From positions 1-5,615 of the forward strand of contig JAQUZA010000235.1 in NCBI GenBank assembly GCA_028691595.1: a stretch of DNA of 5,615 nucleotides, in the 5' to 3' direction. The stretch comes from Candidatus Rifleibacteriota bacterium (GTDB lineage: Bacteria > Muiribacteriota > Ozemobacteria > Ozemobacterales > Ozemobacteraceae). The position numbers and the translations under genes are program-made. A model generated the notes under the pieces. The model ran no database searches. It had not been told where the DNA came from and saw only the letters and a program-made list of their open reading frames with translations. Of the stretch, positions 1 to 5,216 are shown one piece after another (position 1 is the first letter of the stretch; every line of letters begins with the position of its first letter).

Positions 1-618
1 GTTGAGCACTATAAATGCGCAGTCACCGCCGATCCTTCAATGGTGAATGCCTGGCGGAATCTTGCCAACCTGCATTTCAAAGCAGGTGATTTTTCAGGGG
101 CACTGACAGTCTATCGCCAGGCTGCAGCTGCAAACGAAGATGATGTCATGCTGCAAATTGGTGTCGGAAATTGTCTTATGCAACTTCAGCAAACAACCGA
201 AGGCCGCCTTGTTTTCGAAAAAGCGGCCCAGATTTTCCCGAATTCTCCCCTACCCTTTTACAGCCTTGGTATTGCCAGCGAAAAAGCCCTTGATTACGCA
301 GAAGCCGCCAATTTTTTTCTGAAAGCAGGCAACCTCGGTCAGATAGAGGCCTTTAGCCGCCTTTTTGAGCTGCATTTTGCCGGCAAAATCAGCCTCAACA
401 ACTGTGATTTAATCGCAGCGGCAGCACAGGCCTGCCAGTTGAGCAATTATACCGACCCCTGGCTGATGCAGATTCTGGCAGCTGGTTATCTTGACAACGG
501 CCAAAAGCATGAAGCTGCCAGCATTCTGCACCGCGCCCTGACACTTGCCCGGGATCAGGGGAAACAGCGCCTGGCTGCCGAAATAGCAGACAATTTGAAG
601 CTTGCAAGCGAAAATTGA
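1..618 (+). CDS. TPR-repeat protein, C-terminal part (5' end outside window)
   Basis: The frame is open from the first base to the TGA at 616-618, giving 205 visible residues; the true start is upstream, and the ATG at 40 lies inside a repeat, so it is unlikely to be the start. About three consecutive 34-residue TPR units are visible (roughly residues 14-47, 48-81 and 82-115), with the usual pattern of a small residue, Gly or Ala at helix packing positions (for example NLANLHFKAGDFSGAL). A further unit lies near residues 152-190 (LAAGYLDNGQKHEAASILHRA). From memory, this C-terminal section, with an ACQL stretch, a DPW, LAAGY and then ALTLARDQGK, resembles the tail of large bacterial TPR proteins, some of which carry an N-terminal membrane glycosyltransferase part; that is a resemblance only. 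TPRs mediate protein-protein contact, so no reaction can be assigned. No signal peptide or membrane segment can be judged because the N-terminus is missing. It ends 79 bp before flgI, which has its own apparent promoter. Confidence 0.85.
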   Translation, partial: VEHYKCAVTADPSMVNAWRNLANLHFKAGDFSGALTVYRQAAAANEDDVMLQIGVGNCLMQLQQTTEGRLVFEKAAQIFPNSPLPFYSLGIASEKALDYAEAANFFLKAGNLGQIEAFSRLFELHFAGKISLNNCDLIAAAAQACQLSNYTDPWLMQILAAGYLDNGQKHEAASILHRALTLARDQGKQRLAAEIADNLKLASEN

Positions 619-620
619 TA

Positions 621-648
621 TAAAGTTCAGGCAGCATTTTGCCGATAG
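621..648 (+). promoter_or_regulatory. Sigma-28 (FliA)-type promoter upstream of flgI
   Basis: TAAAGTTC (621-628) matches 7 of 8 bases of the enterobacterial sigma-28 -35 element TAAAGTTT, and GCCGATAG (641-648) matches 7 of 8 bases of the -10 element GCCGATAA. The spacer is 12 bases against the usual 11. The site starts two bases after the stop codon of the upstream TPR gene and lies about 50 bp before the flgI ATG, which would give a leader of roughly 40 nt. The match and position are seen directly; sigma-28 recognition is inferred from the known consensus, and no sigma factor is encoded in this window. Confidence 0.72.
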
Positions 649-697
649 TACTTGTGGAGCCTGATTATCGGGCAAATAACACAGGAAGAAAAACAGC

Positions 698-1789
698 ATG
701 GAAGCAAAACGATCCGGAATTCTCAGAATCTTTACTTCAATCTGTGCAGCGGCATTTCTCATGGTTTCAGGGACTTTTACGGAAGCCTATGCCCAGGCTC
801 AGGTCAGAATTAAGGATATTTCGCGGCTGAGTGGGAATCGTGAATACCAGGTAATAGGTTACGGTCTGGTGACCGGTCTCGACGGAACCGGCGACAAAAG
901 CCCGATGAGCATCGAAATGATTCGCGGCATGCTGCAGAACATGGGAATGGAATTAACCTCGCAGCAGATTCTCACCAAGAACAGCGCTGCTGTTATAGTT
1001 ACGGGCATGTTGCCCTCATACGGCCGCCCGGGTGAACCTCTCGACATAACTATCAGTTCACTCGGCGACGCAAAGAGCCTTCAGGGTGGCGTTCTTCTGC
1101 CAACTCTTCTTAAAGGCGGAGATGGGCAGGTTTATGCCGTTGCTCAGGGGCAGATTTCGATCGGGGGGTTTGAGAGTGCCCAGGGCGGTGCTGCAGCCAG
1201 ATCAGGGCAAAAAAATCACCTGACCGTGGGTTTCATTCCCAAAGGGGCACTGATGGAGCGCGGTGTCGATGATCGCTTTGCCCGCAGTGGCAAGTTCAGC
1301 ATTCTTCTGCAGGAAAAAGATTCGGTTCTGACCCGGAAGGTTAAAGAAGTTGTCGATCGTCGTTACGGGCCTGGCTGGGCAAGCATTACCAATCCCGGTC
1401 AGATAGAGATAAGGGTTCCGAGCAGCATGTCAGATGACCCGGTCAGTTTTGCAGCCAACATAGAAAATCTGACCCTGACAATTGACGAGCCTAACAGGGT
1501 AGTTATCAACGAACGCACGGGCACGGTCATCGTCGGGAACAATGTCAGAATCAGCCGGGTTGTTATTTCGCACAACGGTATAAAAATAGCGGTTGACGAC
1601 CAGGCCCAGGGTGGCAATGCCCCCAGAAATCAGACCCAGGCAAGTATGGTGGCTGTGCAGGGCGAAACGACAGTAGACGATCTGGTAGTTGCTCTTAACG
1701 CTGTTGGCGCGACTCCCAAAGATCTTATCGCGATTTTTCAGGCTATCAATGCAGCCGGTGCCCTTCATGGCGAGCTTAAAATAATGTAG
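698..1789 (+). CDS. flgI: Flagellar P-ring protein FlgI
   Basis: FlgI forms the P-ring, a periplasmic bushing around the flagellar rod in the peptidoglycan layer. The 363-residue length is typical of the family. The start at 698 has an AGGAAGA ribosome site at 683-689 and gives a signal peptide: basic N-terminus (MEAKR, R10), hydrophobic core about residues 11-25, and likely cleavage after AYA or AQA near residues 32-34. Family signatures are clear: IGYGLVTGLDGTGD at 53-66, SSLGDAKSLQGG at 120-131, QVYAVAQG at 144-151, NERTGTVIVG at 271-280 and ALNAVGATPKDL at 332-343. The mature part has no cysteine at all, unlike enterobacterial FlgI, which has a pair forming a disulfide. FlgH (L-ring) and FlgA (P-ring chaperone) are expected partners but are not in this window. 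An apparent sigma-28 promoter precedes the gene, and a TPR gene and flgJ follow. Confidence 0.97.
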   Translation: MEAKRSGILRIFTSICAAAFLMVSGTFTEAYAQAQVRIKDISRLSGNREYQVIGYGLVTGLDGTGDKSPMSIEMIRGMLQNMGMELTSQQILTKNSAAVIVTGMLPSYGRPGEPLDITISSLGDAKSLQGGVLLPTLLKGGDGQVYAVAQGQISIGGFESAQGGAAARSGQKNHLTVGFIPKGALMERGVDDRFARSGKFSILLQEKDSVLTRKVKEVVDRRYGPGWASITNPGQIEIRVPSSMSDDPVSFAANIENLTLTIDEPNRVVINERTGTVIVGNNVRISRVVISHNGIKIAVDDQAQGGNAPRNQTQASMVAVQGETTVDDLVVALNAVGATPKDLIAIFQAINAAGALHGELKIM

Positions 1790-1915
1790 TCAGGTTATTT
1801 TCTGCATTTTTTTCTGTCTTTTTCTTGCTATTTATGATCGGGGTATGGTATTAGTACGGCAACGTTCTGAATTTTCACAGCAGACAAGAATTCCCCTCAC
1901 GAGGTTACCATCTGA
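1790..1915. other. 126-bp intergenic gap with T-rich run and possible weak promoter
   Basis: After flgI, positions 1797-1826 contain 21 T in 30 bases. A 7-bp all-A/T inverted repeat (1778-1784 with 1795-1801) spans the flgI stop and precedes this run, too weak to call an intrinsic terminator with confidence. A loose sigma-70-like pair, TTGCTA at 1825-1830 and TATTAG at 1849-1854, is separated by 18 bases; each element departs from consensus. No GCCGATAA-type motif is present. GAGG at 1901-1904, 11 bases before the next ATG, is a plausible ribosome site. It is therefore unclear whether the following TPR gene and flgJ are read through from flgI or have their own promoter. Confidence 0.4.
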
Positions 1916-2764
1916 ATGGTTGCGCTAATTTCAATTGAAGAAAAGGATCTAGCCAATCAGCATCTGGACCGATCAATTTCGCTGGCCATGACCGGAAAGT
2001 ATGGACAGGCAATTGAAGAAGCCAGAAAAGCGATTGAAATCGATCCTGATTTTTCACAGGCTTATAATAAAGTTGGCGACTACAACCTCAAACTGGGAAA
2101 AATCGACGAAGCTACCGAAGCCTATCGCAAGGCAATAGCGATTGACCCTGCCAGTCAGAATTCACATTTTGATCTTGGCTGTTCGCTGGCGCTGAAAGGC
2201 GACTACGACGAAGCCATGGCCGAATTAAAGTCTGCCCTGGCACTTGACCCTTCAAAAACCGAGATTTATGGCCATATAGGGCGCATATTCCTCGCCATGG
2301 GTCAGGTTGACGATGCGGTAGCAAATCTGCGCACCGCTCTTGCCGACCACCCGGAAGAAGTTATGACGGTTTTCACCCTGGCATGTGCATTACAGATCAA
2401 GGGCGAACACGAACAAGCTAACCGTCTTTTTCTTCAGGTTATCAACCGTTACACAGAATTAACCCGTGTAAAATCGAGATTTGCCGAAGGTCATTATTAT
2501 ATAGGCAGATCACTGTTTCTCATGGGGCAATCAGCCAAGGCGGTCGAGCACCTGGAAAAAGCCGTTGAGTTTGACACCGAAGCCATTGATCACCATTACA
2601 GCTTCGGCATGTTATACAGCGATGCCGATGCTTTCTGCTCACTGGCCGAAGCACAGTATGACTGTGGTCGACACGAAGAAGCCCGCCAGAACATCAATAA
2701 GGCTCTCACCCTGGAACCGACGAACAAGAGATTTGAAAAAATACGAAACGATCTGGGGTTTTAA
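1916..2764 (+). CDS. Seven-repeat cytoplasmic TPR protein between flgI and flgJ
   Basis: This 282-residue protein is almost entirely TPR. Units can be placed near residues 13-46, 47-80, 81-114, 115-148, 149-182, 190-222 and 236-269. The first four are near-canonical, with the closing pattern A-x-x-x-DP seen as AIEIDPDF, AIAIDPAS and ALALDPSK; units five and six are separated by a short insert around residues 180-190. There is no signal peptide, membrane segment or catalytic domain, so it is predicted to be a cytoplasmic scaffold or adaptor. The start at 1916 is supported by GAGG at 1901-1904 and leaves only a short non-repeat N-terminus. It ends four bases before flgJ, so the two are very likely co-transcribed. 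In the common gene order flgI is followed directly by flgJ, so this gene looks like an insertion into that pair. A link to flagellar assembly is inferred from context only; TPR sequence alone does not reveal a partner. Confidence 0.93.
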   Translation: MVALISIEEKDLANQHLDRSISLAMTGKYGQAIEEARKAIEIDPDFSQAYNKVGDYNLKLGKIDEATEAYRKAIAIDPASQNSHFDLGCSLALKGDYDEAMAELKSALALDPSKTEIYGHIGRIFLAMGQVDDAVANLRTALADHPEEVMTVFTLACALQIKGEHEQANRLFLQVINRYTELTRVKSRFAEGHYYIGRSLFLMGQSAKAVEHLEKAVEFDTEAIDHHYSFGMLYSDADAFCSLAEAQYDCGRHEEARQNINKALTLEPTNKRFEKIRNDLGF

Positions 2765-2768
2765 TAGC

Positions 2769-3077
2769 ATGAGTAATTTTTCGATCAGTCCGACTTTACA
2801 TAACAGCCGCGTCAAAGAGCTTCCCGAGGCCAAAAAGAAGGAACTTGCGAAGCTAAAAAATGCCTGCGCTGATTTTGAATCTATTTTTATGCACCAGATG
2901 CTTAAAGAGATGCAGAAAACTGTAAAGAAAACCGGGCTGGTGCATGGTGGTCAGGCTGAGGAAATTTTTTCCGACATGCTCAATGAAGAAAGGGCAAAAA
3001 CAATGCAGATCGGCCTCGGAGACACATTGTTTGCGCAGCTTTCAAAAGCCATCGTGCCTCCCGTAAGACCTCGCTGA
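2769..3077 (+). CDS. flgJ: FlgJ-type rod-binding protein, single domain without muramidase
   Basis: The protein has 102 residues. Residues about 30-92 match the rod-binding domain at the N-terminus of FlgJ: ACADFESIFMHQMLKEM at 32-48, a Gly pair and AEEIFSDMLNEERAKTM at 63-79, then GLGDTLFAQL at 82-91. FlgJ caps the growing rod in the periplasm. Enterobacterial FlgJ is about 300 residues long and carries a C-terminal peptidoglycan hydrolase domain that is absent here; single-domain versions are known in several other bacterial groups, so this is probably the natural form rather than a truncation. The tail after residue 93 is short, ending in proline and arginine. No signal peptide is present, as expected for a protein exported by the flagellar secretion apparatus. 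The start at 2769 follows GGGG at 2755-2758, inside the end of the TPR gene. The frame is also open further upstream, but that part overlaps the TPR gene and has no family similarity. Confidence 0.9.
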   Translation: MSNFSISPTLHNSRVKELPEAKKKELAKLKNACADFESIFMHQMLKEMQKTVKKTGLVHGGQAEEIFSDMLNEERAKTMQIGLGDTLFAQLSKAIVPPVRPR

Positions 3078-3080
3078 ACA

Positions 3081-3113
3081 CCGGCAATTCGGGGCATATC
3101 CCCGGAATTCCGG
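3081..3113 (+). terminator. Strong hairpin between flgJ and rho (terminator or rho-leader attenuator)
   Basis: The left arm 3081-3094 (CCGG, C, AATT, CGGGG) pairs with the right arm 3100-3113 (CCCCG, G, AATT, CCGG) around the loop CATAT. This gives 13 base pairs with one unpaired base on each side (3085 and 3105). It is followed by ATATTTTC, only a short T run. It starts three bases after the flgJ stop and ends 36 bases before the rho GTG. It may be an intrinsic terminator closing the flagellar transcript or a leader structure in the rho mRNA; the weak T tract makes termination uncertain. Confidence 0.6.
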
Positions 3114-3134
3114 ATATTTTCACGGTAACTCCGC

Positions 3135-3141
3135 GAAAGGA
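3135..3141 (+). promoter_or_regulatory. Ribosome binding site supporting the GTG start of rho
   Basis: GAAAGGA lies eight bases before the GTG at 3150-3152. There is no in-frame ATG near this site, and the family's N-terminal similarity begins within the first dozen codons, so the GTG is the best start. Confidence 0.75.
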
Positions 3142-3149
3142 TAGCAATT

Positions 3150-4439
3150 GTGGAAAATCCTACATTCACTTATCTGCAGCTTTGTGATGAGCCAATAAAA
3201 AATCTGAAGGCCGTTAGCAAAGCAATGAATCTTGATGGTGCCGACAAAATGAGAAAACAGGATCTCATTCGGGCAATTTTGAAGGTGCAGCTGGGCGCCG
3301 AGGGGCTCACCCTTTCAGAGGGCGTTCTCGACATAATGCCCGAAGGGTATGGCTTTATAAGAACCAGAAGTTACGTTCAGAATGATGACGATGTCTATGT
3401 ATCACCATCGCAGATCAAGCGTTACGGCCTGTTATGCGGAGACACCATTGTGGCGCAGGTCAGACTGCCAAAAGATGACGAGAGTTATCACGCCCTGCTG
3501 AGAATTGAAGCTGTGAACGGTGTTGGCCTTGAAAGACTTCGCCAGCGCGTTAACTTTGAAGACGGTATTCCGGTTTTCCCGACCGACAGGTTCAGACTCG
3601 AAACTGGCGAAGAAGATATTTCGACCCGTGTTTTTGACCTTGTCTGCCCTATTGGCAAGGGTCAGCGCGGGCTGATCGTCGCTCCCCCCAAAGCAGGCAA
3701 AACCACTTTGCTGAAACAGCTCGCCAATGCCATTCTGGCCAATCACCCTGAAGTCCTGATGTTGATTCTGCTTATTGACGAGCGCCCTGAAGAAGTAACC
3801 GACATGCGCCGCTCTGTTGATGCAGAAGTTCAGGCATCTACCTTTGACGAGCACATCAACAACCATATCAAAGTTTCTGAGCTGCTCCTGGAAAAGGCCA
3901 AGCGACACGTTGAACTTGGCCGCGATGTCGTTATTCTGCTCGATTCAATAACCAGGCTGGCACGCGCCTACAATATCTCGATGCCTTCTGCGGGTCAGAC
4001 ACTTTCAGGTGGCGTGAATCCATTTGCTCTTCACAAGCCCAAGAGATTTCTTGGTGCAGCCCGCAAAATCGAACATGGTGGCAGTTTGACGGTTATAGCG
4101 ACCGCCCTCATTGACACTGGTTCCAAAATGGATGAAGTTATTTTTGAAGAATTCAAGGGCACGGGCAACATGGAGCTGCACCTTGATCGCAAACTCTTCA
4201 ACAAGCGAATTTTTCCCTGCATCGATGTTAAAATGTCGGGCACCCGCAAAGAAGAGCTTCTTATGGATATCGAAGACCTCAAAAAGGTCATTATTCTTCG
4301 CCGTGCCTTTGAAGACAAGAGTTCACAGGAAGTCATCGAGATGCTGGTCAAAGGAATTTCGCAGACCAAAGACAACCGTGAGTTTCTCAGTCTGATCAAC
4401 CCGAATTACAAGAGCTCAGCCGGCAAAAGTAACGACTGA
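3150..4439 (+). CDS. rho: Transcription termination factor Rho
   Basis: Rho is a hexameric RNA-dependent ATPase that ends transcription by moving along RNA to the polymerase. The 429 residues contain all parts without insertion: an N-terminal helical domain (about 8-48), an RNA-binding cold-shock-like domain (about 55-125, with GYGFIRT at 67-73 and DDVYVSPSQI at 80-89), and the RecA-like ATPase core. Residue numbers coincide with E. coli Rho for the key sites: Walker A APPKAGKTT at 178-186 (K181, K184), catalytic E211 in LIDERPEEV, Walker B at 259-266 with D265, Q-loop region 278-290, R-loop K326 and arginine finger R366. Residues known to contact bicyclomycin (E211, R212, D265, S266, R269, G337) are present. 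The start is GTG with a good ribosome site. The rpmE gene often found next to rho is absent; the gene sits instead between flgJ and an M23 peptidase gene. Confidence 0.99.
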   Translation: MENPTFTYLQLCDEPIKNLKAVSKAMNLDGADKMRKQDLIRAILKVQLGAEGLTLSEGVLDIMPEGYGFIRTRSYVQNDDDVYVSPSQIKRYGLLCGDTIVAQVRLPKDDESYHALLRIEAVNGVGLERLRQRVNFEDGIPVFPTDRFRLETGEEDISTRVFDLVCPIGKGQRGLIVAPPKAGKTTLLKQLANAILANHPEVLMLILLIDERPEEVTDMRRSVDAEVQASTFDEHINNHIKVSELLLEKAKRHVELGRDVVILLDSITRLARAYNISMPSAGQTLSGGVNPFALHKPKRFLGAARKIEHGGSLTVIATALIDTGSKMDEVIFEEFKGTGNMELHLDRKLFNKRIFPCIDVKMSGTRKEELLMDIEDLKKVIILRRAFEDKSSQEVIEMLVKGISQTKDNREFLSLINPNYKSSAGKSND

Positions 4440-4444
4440 AGCTG

Positions 4445-5140
4445 ATGAATAACTCCCGACACAAACCCCTGTCTTTGTCTGTACGGTTTTTTCTGATTCT
4501 GGCCGGTCTGATTCTGCTCCAATGGAATGTTCCGGTGCAGTCCTGCAACAGCCTGCAGATTTGTGCTGACTTCAGGTTGCCGGAGCAGCAGCGGTTCCAT
4601 TTCTACGGCTCATGCAAAGAAATGCTGGCAACGGCCAAAACAGGGTTTTCATCGTTTTTTCAGACTGCTTTAATGAGCGTTGCTGTAAATGAAAACAAGA
4701 GCAAGCCAAAATCGTTTAAGATAGTCAGCATAAAAAGCACTCACAGCGCGGCCAGAAATTCATGGCCCGTAAAAGGTGCCATTTCTTCGGGCTATGGAAT
4801 GCGTCGGCACCCGGTCACCCACCGAAACTCTTTTCATAACGGCATAGACATAAAAGCTAAACAGGGAACGAGTATTTTAAGCCCTGCCGAAGGGGTTGTC
4901 GTCTGTGCAGCGCGAGCCGGCCTCATGGGCAGAATGGTAAAAATAAAGACCAGGGCAGGAAAAACCCTTTATTTCGGACATATGCACCGAATCAAGTGTA
5001 AAAAGGGTGACAGGGTCAAACCCGGGCAGATAATTGGTACCGTAGGTTCATCAGGCAGGGCAACCGGCCCACACCTTCATTTTTCAGTCGTTTCGGCAGG
5101 CAGGTATATCAACCCACTGACTTATCTTTCTGCTGACTGA
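4445..5140 (+). CDS. Exported M23 (LytM-type) metallopeptidase, probable peptidoglycan endopeptidase
   Basis: The protein has 231 residues. An N-terminal signal is clear: basic residues at 5-14, a hydrophobic core at 15-27, then VPVQSC ending at C34. That is a poor but possible lipobox, so a lipoprotein cannot be excluded. Residues about 105-228 form an M23 domain with the full active site: H131 and D135 in HNGID (zinc ligands), H179 in YFGHM (catalytic), and H210-L-H212 in GPHLHF (H210 catalytic, H212 zinc ligand). The family cleaves peptide cross-bridges in peptidoglycan. The 70-residue linker has no coiled coil or LysM domain. Cysteines at 34, 40, 57, 154 and 185 are numerous for such a protein. 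The ATG lies five bases after the rho stop without a good ribosome site, suggesting translational coupling to rho. A role in helping the flagellar rod cross the wall is inferred from the nearby hydrolase-free flgJ; general cell-wall growth or division is equally possible. Confidence 0.93.
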   Translation: MNNSRHKPLSLSVRFFLILAGLILLQWNVPVQSCNSLQICADFRLPEQQRFHFYGSCKEMLATAKTGFSSFFQTALMSVAVNENKSKPKSFKIVSIKSTHSAARNSWPVKGAISSGYGMRRHPVTHRNSFHNGIDIKAKQGTSILSPAEGVVVCAARAGLMGRMVKIKTRAGKTLYFGHMHRIKCKKGDRVKPGQIIGTVGSSGRATGPHLHFSVVSAGRYINPLTYLSAD

Positions 5141-5148
5141 ACCAGCAC

Positions 5149-5176
5149 TCAGGTGTTACGGCATTTTTGCCGATAA
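5149..5176 (+). promoter_or_regulatory. Possible second sigma-28-type promoter (strong -10, weak -35)
   Basis: GCCGATAA at 5169-5176 is an exact match to the sigma-28 -10 element. With the same 12-base spacer as at the flgI promoter, the -35 position holds TCAGGTGT (5149-5156), only 5 of 8 to TAAAGTTT. The spacer ends in GGCATTTTT, close to the AGCATTTT before the flgI -10 element. The same bases also form a short perfect palindrome, CGGCA-TTTT-TGCCG (5159-5172), so the match could have another cause. It lies 40 bp before the ATG of the last TPR gene. Confidence 0.35.
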
Positions 5177-5203
5177 GTTTGATGGTTAACCTTTTCATCA
5201 GAC

Positions 5204-5207
5204 GGAG
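5204..5207 (+). promoter_or_regulatory. Ribosome binding site for the last TPR gene
   Basis: GGAG lies nine bases before the ATG at 5217-5219. It fixes the start of a reading frame that runs off the window end and therefore has no visible stop codon. Confidence 0.7.
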
Positions 5208-5216
5208 ATCAGTTGA

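Noticed and set aside
28..35. GCCGATCC as another sigma-28 -10 element
   Set aside because: It is inside a TPR coding region with no TAAA-like element at the right distance, so a chance match.
409..762. 117-codon - strand frame across the TPR/flgI gap
   Set aside because: It overlaps two convincing + strand genes and the promoter, and its composition looks like a reverse-complement shadow.
1778..1801. Inverted repeat AAAATAA/TTATTTT followed by T-rich DNA after flgI
   Set aside because: The stem is 7 A/T pairs with a 10-base loop and overlaps the end of the coding region; too unstable to call a terminator.
2565..2768. Upstream extension of the flgJ frame
   Set aside because: It would overlap the TPR gene by 200 bases, lacks family similarity, and the ATG at 2769 has its own ribosome site.
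3432..3908. 158-codon open frame on the - strand inside rho
   Set aside because: It lies wholly antisense to the conserved Rho domains, has no family resemblance, and its length follows from the codon use of rho.
3959..3974. TGGCACG resembling a sigma-54 -24 element
   Set aside because: There is no TTGCA-like -12 element at the right distance, and it lies in the conserved Rho coding region.
5159..5172. Palindrome CGGCA-TTTT-TGCCG as a terminator after the M23 gene
   Set aside because: Only 5 base pairs and no T run after it; it overlaps the better-matching GCCGATAA motif.
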